Shown here: piece by piece, positions 33,748 through 40,144 of the stretch
Numbering within the stretch: the first letter of the stretch is position 1
Layout of the letters: each line of letters starts with the position of its first letter
Assembly (NCBI RefSeq): GCF_000725885.1
Contig: NZ_JODR01000029.1
Location: 1-64,000, forward strand
Origin: Streptomyces albus subsp. albus
Lineage (GTDB): Bacteria > Actinomycetota > Actinomycetes > Streptomycetales > Streptomycetaceae
DNA: 64,000 nt
Reading direction: 5' to 3'
The notes under the pieces: model-generated
Told to the model about the DNA's origin: nothing
Database searches by the model: none
Seen by the model: only the letters and a program-made list of their open reading frames with translations
Translations under genes and position numbers: made by a program

Positions 33748-33769
33748 CAACTGAACTTACTGAACTAAC
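33748..33769 (-). repeat. Dispersed element repeat, copy 3
   Basis: On the minus strand this reads GTTAGTTCAGTAAGTTCAGT, identical over its core to copy 1 and one base from copy 2. Confidence 0.8.
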
Positions 33770-33993
33770 CTCCCCGGCCCTCGGAGGCTGGACCACACGC
33801 GAGACCGATCCCAGGATCACAGAATCGCCAGGAAGCGACAGATGCCGTTCTGACGGCCCGACAGAGCCAGGGACGCCCATACACCCAGGCTGGACACGAT
33901 AGGGCGTCAGAAGGGCCGTAGAAGCCTTCACGGACACCGAGCGGCCGACCACGGCGGCGGGGGACAAACTCTCTCGGGTACGAACCCCCTCGT

Positions 33994-34116
33994 GCCAGAA
34001 CTGGTTCTGGCGTGTCACTGCCAGCCCTTCAAGGCTGGCTAGTTCCACTGTTCGGACTATCGCCCTCACTTGCCTTCGCCGTGTTGGACTGAGAAAGGCC
34101 AGTCCTAAGACTGGCC
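33994..34116. repeat. Cluster of three perfect hairpins
   Basis: GCCAGAAC-TG-GTTCTGGC at 33994-34011; GCCAGCC-N6-GGCTGGC at 34020-34039; GGCCAGTC-CTAA-GACTGGCC at 34097-34116. Three perfect stems within 123 bases are unusual and point to a replication origin, a packaging signal or a structured RNA. Confidence 0.75.
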
Positions 34117-34150
34117 CTGTCTCTATCTACTACTCAAATAAGAAGTAACT

Positions 34151-34210
34151 AACCTAGAACTAGGCCACCTAGTGGTGGCCTACCTAGAGATAGACAACCT
34201 AGTCATGTGG
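34151..34210. repeat. Four 15-bp iterons with core ACCTAG
   Basis: ACCTAG starts at 34152, 34167, 34182 and 34197, exactly 15 bases apart. CTAG is normally rare in such genomes but occurs five times here. The array borders an AT-rich stretch and lies just downstream of the HTH gene at 34233-34727. Confidence 0.8.
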
Positions 34211-34232
34211 GAAGTTCCCTTCCGGGCAGGAG

Positions 34233-34727
34233 CTACCTGGCCTTGGCTCGGATGGCCACAGACCGTTCCCACAAGGTGTCCCAGTCGTGTTCGTGGTCCT
34301 CATGGTCAGGGATTGTCAGCCAGTAGATGTCCGGCTTCCCTACGCCACGGTTGGTGGCATAACGAAAGAGCCACCCTTCCTCGCGGGCCCACTCAAGGTC
34401 GCCGCTCACCGCACGGATGGTCTTCTTAGCCGTCGCAGCCAATAGGGCCTGATCCGGCACGTAGCGAGGTTTGCCCGTGCTCTTGTCCTTGTTGTGTTTT
34501 CCCGTACCAAACTCGATGTGCATAGCGACGGCCCACAACGTGGACATCTTGGCTGGGGGAATATCGGGGCATGCCCGGATAGCTTGTTCCCAGTCGTGCC
34601 TGGGAGTCGCTTTCACCTTGCGGCTCACTATCTCCATATCCGAGTCCTCCTTGTTGCTCACGCAGGTTCCGTATGCTCCGTGCAGGCTTTCAATCACTCC
34701 GCAATCCGGGCACTTCGCATCACTCAC
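34233..34727 (-). CDS. Zinc-motif plus winged-helix protein, possible replication initiator
   Basis: A 164-residue protein. The GTG start at 34727 overlaps the previous stop. The N-terminus has CPDCG and a later Cys (zinc site). Residues 40-140 resemble replication-type winged helices: KMSTLWAVAMHIEF, a variable loop, LAATAKKTIRAVSGDLEWAREEGWLFRY, then KPDIYWLTIP (the Y-x-L-x-x-P ending common in phage replication HTH domains). Its gene adjoins the iteron array, so I infer initiator function; similarity is by pattern only. Confidence 0.6.
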   Translation of the reverse strand: MSDAKCPDCGVIESLHGAYGTCVSNKEDSDMEIVSRKVKATPRHDWEQAIRACPDIPPAKMSTLWAVAMHIEFGTGKHNKDKSTGKPRYVPDQALLAATAKKTIRAVSGDLEWAREEGWLFRYATNRGVGKPDIYWLTIPDHEDHEHDWDTLWERSVAIRAKAR

Positions 34728-34969
34728 TGACTCGTCCCGTCTTCCAGTCGCTCAGCGATGATCCCTGCAATGGTGGATGCCATCGCTTCTTCCGCCTGCT
34801 CCTTCGTCATTTCCAGAGCGTCAGTGCACACGTCGATGGCGTCCGTGAGTTCCATTCGACCCAGTTCAACCGCCAGGGCTAGAGAGAAGACGACACATGC
34901 CGCCTGATCCTTAAGAGCCTCATACACGGCTTCATTGATGAGCGGCTGAATTGCAGAGAGCGGGCTCAT
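34724..34969 (-). CDS. Small helical protein
   Basis: An 81-residue acidic protein, ATG 34969 with AGGAGG seven bases upstream. It is almost fully helical (MSPLSAIQPLINEAVYEALK ... EQAEEAMASTIAGIIAERL). It is the first gene of a two-gene leftward operon, coupled to the winged-helix gene. No family is recognised. Confidence 0.65.
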   Translation of the reverse strand: MSPLSAIQPLINEAVYEALKDQAACVVFSLALAVELGRMELTDAIDVCTDALEMTKEQAEEAMASTIAGIIAERLEDGTSQ

Positions 34970-35038
34970 GCGTTCCTCCTGTGCTGCGTTCGTCCTGACA
35001 CCCCAAGATTGCCCACATAACTGAACAGGAGCAACCCA

Positions 35039-35069
35039 GGAATGACATTCCGGGGTGTCTGAGTAAACC
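35039..35069. promoter_or_regulatory. Divergent control region with palindrome and repeat box
   Basis: GGAATGACATTCC (35039-35051) is a perfect 5+3+5 palindrome. It is followed by GTCTGAGTAAACC (35057-35069), identical over 13 bases to 27131-27143. It lies between the leftward helical gene and the rightward HTH gene, so a shared regulator may act here. Confidence 0.5.
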
Positions 35070-35180
35070 TGAATCAACTTCGTGAGCTGCGGAAACTGAG
35101 CGCCGGCCACCCCCTGTTTGTGGAGCGTGTCACAGGGTTTATTCAGTTCGGCACCCGCAGACGCGCCCAGCCATGCAGGG

Positions 35181-35210
35181 TTGACAAGTCTGGGTGACTC
35201 GGGTCTACCT
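35181..35210 (+). promoter_or_regulatory. Strong promoter for a leaderless transcript
   Basis: A consensus -35 TTGACA (35181-35186) and a -10 region within TCTACCTT (35204-35211) place the start point at or next to the ATG at 35219. No ribosome site precedes that ATG, so the mRNA is probably leaderless. Confidence 0.6.
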
Positions 35211-35218
35211 TGGGCTGC

Positions 35219-35740
35219 ATGACAGACGACGGATTCGAGATCAGACAGCGCGTGGGCTCATGGGTGCTCGCGGCATGGTGGCCGACCGGCCACTATCAGG
35301 GTGGACCACAGCGACTCGCCATCGAGCCAGCGCCGGACGCAGACCCGAGGGACAAGGCGCGTGGGGTCACCACCACGGTTCTCCGCAGGATGGAGCCAGA
35401 GCTAAGCCGCATCGCGGAGAAGGCCCAGGAGCTACACAAGAGCGCCCACGGCGTCGCTCAGCAGCTAGACCAAGGTGCGGACGCGGTAAAGGCCGTGCTG
35501 GCCTCTGAGGGCATCTCTGAGCGGTATTTGGCTCTGCTGTCGGCCCTCTATGTGGGCGCATCTGAAGCGGGCAATCCGGCCCCTGTTCGCTGGCTGGCAG
35601 AGTCCCTGGGCAAGAACCTGAACACCATCAAAGACCACATGAAGCGGGCCCGTCGAGATGGGTTCCTGGAGACGACGGCCGACAGGAAAGCCGGAGGCGT
35701 GGTTACCGAGAAAGCCAGGCAACTTCTGGAAGCGGACTAA
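35219..35740 (+). CDS. HTH protein preceding the integrase
   Basis: A 173-residue protein from ATG 35219. The N-terminal 60 residues (GFEIRQRVGSWVLAAWWPTG ... LAIEPAPDADP ... RGVTTTVLRRM) form a conserved module seen in streptomycete mobile DNA. A central helix follows. The C-terminal 60 residues are a helix-turn-helix (VRWLAESLGKNLNTIKDHMK, then RRDGFLETT). It ends 27 bases before the integrase and may regulate it or act as the recombination directionality factor; there is no direct evidence for either. Confidence 0.7.
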   Translation: MTDDGFEIRQRVGSWVLAAWWPTGHYQGGPQRLAIEPAPDADPRDKARGVTTTVLRRMEPELSRIAEKAQELHKSAHGVAQQLDQGADAVKAVLASEGISERYLALLSALYVGASEAGNPAPVRWLAESLGKNLNTIKDHMKRARRDGFLETTADRKAGGVVTEKARQLLEAD

Positions 35741-35767
35741 CAACTAGGGAGGGTTAGACCGATAGGC

Positions 35768-37336
35768 ATGGTGAAACGAGCATTGGGCGTGGTGCGCCTT
35801 TCCGTGGCCAACACGGGCCAGACCGGAGACGACACCCAAAAGAAACTCATAGCAAAGCGAGTTGAGGCAGACAGTCTGGATCTCGTGGGGTGGGCAGAGG
35901 ACATCGACGTATCCGCCTCCCTCTCTCCCTGGCTCCGCCCCTCACTCGGAGACTGGCTCAACAACAAGCGAGACCAATTTGATGTGCTCTACGTGAAGAG
36001 CATGGACCGAATAGTCCGCTCAGTTCGGGACCTGTGCGACATCATCGACTGGTGCACCAAGCACGGTAAGTCTCTGATCTGTGTGGAACAGAGCTTTGAC
36101 CTCACCAGCGAAATGGGCCAGGCCGTCGCCAAGATCCTGGCCGTTGTGGCTGAGATCGAACTGAACATCATCAAGAGCCGTGTCCGGGCCTCTCGTGAGG
36201 CCATGCGGAAGGCTGGCCGTTGGCCTGGAGGGCTCGTACCGTTCGGTCGTGTGGCGGCCAAGGACGGCGACGGCTACACGCTGGCCATCTGCCCCGAGTA
36301 TGGGCCGGTGCTGGTCGAGATGATCCGCCTGTTCATGGCGTGCAAGTCTTTCTCTGTCGTGGCTGACTGGCTCAACGCTGGCAACGTGCCCACGGTCCAG
36401 GACATTGCCCGTATGCGTGCGGCCAAGGGTGAGTCCACTACCCGGCTCAACGAGGAGAAGGCCAAGGCTCGGGGGACCAAGTGGAGCCCGACCAGTGTTC
36501 AGGCTGTGCTCACCTCTCGGAGTCTGCTCGGGGAGTACGTACGGGCAGACGGCACGGTCGTACGGAATGAGGACGGCACTCCCGTCATGCGCTCTGAGCC
36601 CGTGCTAACCGAAGCCGAATGGCTGGCCCTCCAAGAAGTGGTCACGCTGGTGAAGTACACCAAGGGGCCGTCCGAGACCTCCCCGGTTCGCGGCATCCTG
36701 TTCTGTGACGGCTCCGACTATGAGCACCCGCTCTACTGGGCCAAGGGTGGAAAGAAGAACAACAAGCGCCCCCGCATCCGGTGCCAGGGGAGCAAGCCAA
36801 AGGGCCGCAAGCCTTGCCCCGGCCACAGCTTCATGGCTGAGGAGCTGTACGAACTCATCGGAGCCACACTCAAGCTCCAGATCGGTTCCCTGCCCGTACG
36901 GGAGCGTCGGACGGTTCAGGACGACTCCAGGGCCGTAAAGGTGGCTGTGCTGGATGCTCAGCTCGAACAGCTCACCAAGGAACTCCAGGCGGGCAAGCTG
37001 TCGGCTGCCGAGTACGGCCAGCACGTAGCCAAGGTGGCTGCGGAGCGGGAGGCGATCACCAGCAAGCCTGCGGCCAGGCCACAGGAACAGTGGGTGGAGA
37101 CCGGCCAGACCTACGCGGATTGGTGGGACTCCTCCACCCGAGAGGAACGACGGGAGAAGCTGCTTACGTGGGGTGTGAGGGTCTTCGCTGGGCCGTCCGG
37201 GGTCAGGTTCGAGTACGGGGAGCACTTCCCGGCCGCGCCGCTCCAGGTTGCTCAGGTGGGCTTCGGCAACGCGCCCGCTGAGGCGGTGTCCATCTCGGAT
37301 TTCCTCTCGGGGGCTGAGGTAGCACTAGCCGCATGA
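35768..37336 (+). CDS. int: Large serine recombinase (integrase)
   Basis: A 522-residue site-specific recombinase. The resolvase-type catalytic domain (1-150) has the nucleophile Ser12 in GVVRLSVANTGQ and the arginines of KSMDRIVRS (R81, R84). A recombinase domain follows (GRWPGGLVPFGRV, then WSPTSVQAVLTSRSLLGEY), then a zinc-ribbon region with fewer Cys than usual (ILFCDGS ... RIRCQG ... KPCPGH). A coiled-coil segment near 400-435 normally controls directionality. It ends 36 bases before the attR core, the usual position. It would insert the element into the mycoredoxin gene without a tRNA target. Confidence 0.95.
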   Translation: MVKRALGVVRLSVANTGQTGDDTQKKLIAKRVEADSLDLVGWAEDIDVSASLSPWLRPSLGDWLNNKRDQFDVLYVKSMDRIVRSVRDLCDIIDWCTKHGKSLICVEQSFDLTSEMGQAVAKILAVVAEIELNIIKSRVRASREAMRKAGRWPGGLVPFGRVAAKDGDGYTLAICPEYGPVLVEMIRLFMACKSFSVVADWLNAGNVPTVQDIARMRAAKGESTTRLNEEKAKARGTKWSPTSVQAVLTSRSLLGEYVRADGTVVRNEDGTPVMRSEPVLTEAEWLALQEVVTLVKYTKGPSETSPVRGILFCDGSDYEHPLYWAKGGKKNNKRPRIRCQGSKPKGRKPCPGHSFMAEELYELIGATLKLQIGSLPVRERRTVQDDSRAVKVAVLDAQLEQLTKELQAGKLSAAEYGQHVAKVAAEREAITSKPAARPQEQWVETGQTYADWWDSSTREERREKLLTWGVRVFAGPSGVRFEYGEHFPAAPLQVAQVGFGNAPAEAVSISDFLSGAEVALAA

Positions 37337-37372
37337 CCTGCGACAACGATGGAGGCAAAACCCAAAACCGTC

Positions 37373-37377
37373 CCGAC
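37373..37377. other. attR core
   Basis: CCGAC within CCGTCCCGACGGTGC; to the right begins native mycoredoxin coding sequence. Confidence 0.8.
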
Positions 37378-37450
37378 GGTGCTGTTCCCGGACGGTTCGA
37401 CGCTGACCAACCCTTCCCTGGCGCAGGTCAAGGCGAAGATCGGCGCCTGA
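37373..37450 (+). pseudogene. Displaced native 3' end of the mycoredoxin gene
   Basis: Twenty-five codons in the original frame encode PTVLFPDGSTLTNPSLAQVK plus AKIGA and a stop. They have no start, promoter or active site. Joined to the sequence left of 23990 they restore the uninterrupted gene. Confidence 0.92.
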
Positions 37451-37485
37451 GCGCGGGGAGTTTCCCGCGCCGGCCCCCGGGGCTG

Positions 37486-37553
37486 ACGCCGAACGGCCGC
37501 GCCCGGCCGGTTCCCGCGGTTGCGGGGGCCGGCCGGGCGCGGCCGTTCGGCGT
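37486..37553. terminator. Very long bidirectional terminator
   Basis: 25-bp perfect arms at 37486-37510 and 37529-37553. It originally separated mycoredoxin from the convergent nudC gene. Confidence 0.85.
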
Positions 37554-37591
37554 TCGAGGGCGGTGAGGGGCGCGGGACCGCGGGCCCCGGT

Positions 37592-38569
37592 TCAGGAACG
37601 GTGGGGATGGGGCAGGGGCTCGCCGTACCAGTGTTCGACCAGGCGGGCCGCTATGGAGATGCCCGAGGGCGGAAGCACCTCGCCGGACTCGATGGCGGCT
37701 CGCAAGTCCTCGCGGGAGAACCAGCGGGCCTCTTCGATCTCCTCGCCGTCCACCTGGATGGCGGGCGAGGTGGCGCGGGCCATGAAGCCGAGCATCAGGC
37801 TGGAGGGGAAGGGCCAGGGCTGGCTGCCCACGTAGCTGACGGGGCCGACGCTCACACCGGCTTCCTCGGCGACCTCGCGGCGGACGGCGGCCTCCAGGGA
37901 CTCTCCGGGTTCCACGAAGCCCGCCAGGGTGGAGAAGCGGCCTTCGGGCCAGTGCACCTGGCGGCCGAGCAGGGCCCGGTCCTGGTCGTCGGTGACCAGC
38001 ATGATCACGGCGGGGTCGGTGCGCGGGTAGTGCTCGGCCCCGCAGGCGGGGCAGCGGCGGACGTGGCCCGCGGCGGCGATGACGGTGCGTTCCCCGCAGC
38101 GGGAGCAGAAGCGGTGGGTGCGCTGCCAGTTCTCCAGGCCGACGGCGTGCACGAGCAGTTCGCTGTCGCGGTCGGAGAGCAGCACTCCGGCCTCGCGGAG
38201 TCCGGCGGGGCGGGCGATGTCGTCGAGCCGGCCGGGGAGGGAGTCCTTCTGCAGCGCGAAGTAGCGCACTCCGTCCTCGTCGACGCCCAGGAAGTAGCGG
38301 TGCGCTTCGGTGAAGGGCGCGTCGAAGGAGGGCATCATCACCAGTTCGGTGGTGCCGTCCTCCTTGTCCTCGATCAGCGCCTGTCCGCCGGAGACCACGA
38401 AGACCCGTGTGGTGGGGTGGCTCCAGGCCGCGGCCAGCCATGCCTCGTCGAGCCGGTGGTGGGAGGCGCGGTCGATGCCCCCGGTGGCGGTGAGGCCGAT
38501 GGGCCGGTCGGCGGTGTGCTGCCGGCCGGCCGGCTGGTCGTGGCGGGCGGTCGAGGTCGAGGCGGTCAC
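37592..38569 (-). CDS. nudC: NAD(+)/NADH diphosphatase NudC
   Basis: A 325-residue Nudix enzyme that cleaves NADH (and in some species removes NAD caps from RNA). The zinc ribbon is CSRCG ... CPACG. The Nudix box is GFVEPGESLEAAVRREVAEE followed by AGV. The family-diagnostic SQPWPFPSSLMLGF lies after it. The GTG at 38569 follows AGGAAAC and is preferred over longer low-complexity extensions. It is convergent with the original mycoredoxin gene. Confidence 0.93.
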   Translation of the reverse strand: MTASTSTARHDQPAGRQHTADRPIGLTATGGIDRASHHRLDEAWLAAAWSHPTTRVFVVSGGQALIEDKEDGTTELVMMPSFDAPFTEAHRYFLGVDEDGVRYFALQKDSLPGRLDDIARPAGLREAGVLLSDRDSELLVHAVGLENWQRTHRFCSRCGERTVIAAAGHVRRCPACGAEHYPRTDPAVIMLVTDDQDRALLGRQVHWPEGRFSTLAGFVEPGESLEAAVRREVAEEAGVSVGPVSYVGSQPWPFPSSLMLGFMARATSPAIQVDGEEIEEARWFSREDLRAAIESGEVLPPSGISIAARLVEHWYGEPLPHPHRS

Positions 38570-38724
38570 GTGTGTTTCCTGCTCCCCCTGTGTCGGGGCC
38601 GCCCTGCCCGGCTGGCGGGCCGCGGGGCGGCTGGCGGACGGTTGTCGGTGCGTGTGGGCCGGCGGCGTGCGGCTCCGGCCGGGGGGCCGGGTGCGGCCCG
38701 GGGAGATGGGGGCCGGCCTGGAGG

Positions 38725-40134
38725 TCAGCCCGCGCTCCAGTGTGCCGCGAGGTCGTCCCACAGGTAGGCGGCCGTCTCGGCGCCCTTGAACAGCAGGTCG
38801 AGCTCGACCTTCTCGTCGGGGGCGTGCCAGCCGTCGGAGGGGACGGAGATGCCCAGGAAGAGCACCGGGACGCCGAGGACGTCCTTAAGGTCGGCGGCGG
38901 GGCCGGAGCCGCCTTCGCGGGTGTAGCGGACGGGGCGGCCGAAGGCGCGGCTCATGGCGCGGGTGAGGGAGCGCAGCGCGGGGTGGTCCAGCGGTGTCAG
39001 ACAGGGGCGGGTGGCGCCCCAGAAGGTGATCTCGTGGCGGATGCCGGCGGGCAGCCGGGCGGCGACCCAGTCGCGCAGCGCCTGCTGGATGGTGTCGGCG
39101 TCCTGGCCGGCGACGGTGCGGAAGGACAGCTTCAGCTGGGCGCGGGAGGGGACGATGGTCTTGCCGCCGGGGCCCTGGTAGCCGCCGCTGATGCCGTTCA
39201 CCTCGGCGGTGGGGCGGGCCCAGACGCGTTCGAGGGTGGTGTAGCCGCTCTCACCGAGTGTGGCGTGGGAGTGGGCGGTGCGTACCCAGGCGTCCTCGTC
39301 GAAGGGCAGTTCGGCGAAGAGGGCACGTTCCTCGTCGGTGAGCTCGACGACGCCGTCGTAGAAGCCCGGGAGGGTGACCCGGCGGTCCTCGTCGTGCAGG
39401 GCGGCGGCCAGCCGGGCGGCCTCGGTGGCCGGGTTGGGCACGGCGCCGCCGAAGGACCCGGAGTGGATGTCCTGGTCGGGCCCGTACAGGTCGATCTGGC
39501 AGTCGGTGAGGCCGCGCATCCCGGTGCACACGGTGGGGGTGTCCGCGTCCCACATGCCGGTGTCGGAGACGACGACGGCGTCGCAGGCGAGCCGCCGGGC
39601 GTGCCGGCGCAGCAGGTCGGGGAAGTGGGGGGAGCCGGACTCCTCCTCGCCCTCGATCAGCAGCTTGAGGCCGACCGCGGGGGCGGTGCGGCCGGTGGCG
39701 GCCAGATGGGCGCGGACGCCGAGGGTGTGGAAGAGCACCTGCCCCTTGTCGTCGGCCGCGCCGCGCGCGTACAGGCGGCCGTCCCGCTCCTCGGGCTCGA
39801 AGGGCTCGCTGTGCCAGCCGTCGGCGCGGTCGGCGGGCTGCACGTCGTGGTGGCCGTAGACGAGCACGGTGGGCGCGGCCGGGTCCTGGGCGGGCCACTC
39901 CGCGAAGACGGCGGGCGCTCCTTCGGTCTCCCACACCTCGGCGACGGGGAAGCCGGTCGCGCGCAGTGTGGCGGCCAGCCATTCGGCGCTGCGCCGCACG
40001 TCACCGGCGCGGTCGGGGTCGGCGGAGACGGAGGGGATGCGCAGCCAGGCGGCCAGGTCGGCGAGGAAGGCGGTGCGCTGGTCGTCGATGAAGGCCCGGA
40101 CGGCGCTGTCCGGGGGAGCGGGGGTGGTGCTCAT
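38725..40134 (-). CDS. M20 family dipeptidase
   Basis: A 469-residue metallopeptidase. Metal ligands are seen in VLVYGHHDVQPADR (His, Asp), GAADDKGQVLFH (bridging Asp), LLIEGEEESGSP (catalytic Glu-Glu) and VSDTGMWD. A dimerisation/lid domain lies in the middle (FGGAVPNPATEAARL), and the late His is in SDGWHAPDEKV. It is cytoplasmic, with no signal peptide. It is 10 bases downstream of the adnB-like gene on the same strand. Confidence 0.9.
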   Translation of the reverse strand: MSTTPAPPDSAVRAFIDDQRTAFLADLAAWLRIPSVSADPDRAGDVRRSAEWLAATLRATGFPVAEVWETEGAPAVFAEWPAQDPAAPTVLVYGHHDVQPADRADGWHSEPFEPEERDGRLYARGAADDKGQVLFHTLGVRAHLAATGRTAPAVGLKLLIEGEEESGSPHFPDLLRRHARRLACDAVVVSDTGMWDADTPTVCTGMRGLTDCQIDLYGPDQDIHSGSFGGAVPNPATEAARLAAALHDEDRRVTLPGFYDGVVELTDEERALFAELPFDEDAWVRTAHSHATLGESGYTTLERVWARPTAEVNGISGGYQGPGGKTIVPSRAQLKLSFRTVAGQDADTIQQALRDWVAARLPAGIRHEITFWGATRPCLTPLDHPALRSLTRAMSRAFGRPVRYTREGGSGPAADLKDVLGVPVLFLGISVPSDGWHAPDEKVELDLLFKGAETAAYLWDDLAAHWSAG

Positions 40135-40144
40135 GCCATCGAGC

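Larger units (their letters stand above)
33387..34232. other. Structured non-coding region of the element
   Basis: About 850 bases with no gene I can support. Features: a third copy of the element repeat in inverse orientation (33748-33769), three hairpins between 33994 and 34116, an AT-rich stretch (34118-34153), and four 15-bp direct repeats (34151-34210). Open frames exist on both strands, but their translations are low-complexity and lack ribosome sites. Confidence 0.6.
23990..37377. mobile_element. 13.4 kb serine-integrase integrative element, probable phage satellite
   Basis: Boundaries come from the duplicated core CCGAC at 23990-23994 and 37373-37377 inside two copies of the mycoredoxin 3' region. 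Joining the outer flanks restores one uninterrupted native gene, which shows directly that 13,383 bp were inserted. GC content is clearly lower than in the flanks. Contents, left to right: XRE-DUF5753 regulatory cassette, three small genes, repeat-rich intergenic region, Lsr2-domain protein, DUF3987 ATPase, endonuclease VII, then leftward TerS/HNH block, structured non-coding region, two leftward genes, leaderless HTH gene, integrase. No capsid, tail, lysis, large terminase or FtsK/Tra genes are present. Confidence 0.93.

Noticed and set aside
33437..34069. Frames of about 105 and 155 codons on opposite strands in the element's non-coding region
   Set aside because: No ribosome sites, no domains, and they run across hairpins and the dispersed repeat. 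They are better explained as non-coding.
23990..37377. Actinomycete integrative conjugative element of the pSAM2 type
   Set aside because: No FtsK/TraB-like translocase, no RepSA-type initiator, no tyrosine integrase and no tRNA attachment site.
23990..37377. Intact prophage
   Set aside because: Only TerS and nucleases are phage-like. The large terminase, portal, capsid, tail and lysis genes are all missing in 13.4 kb that is otherwise filled with intact coupled genes.
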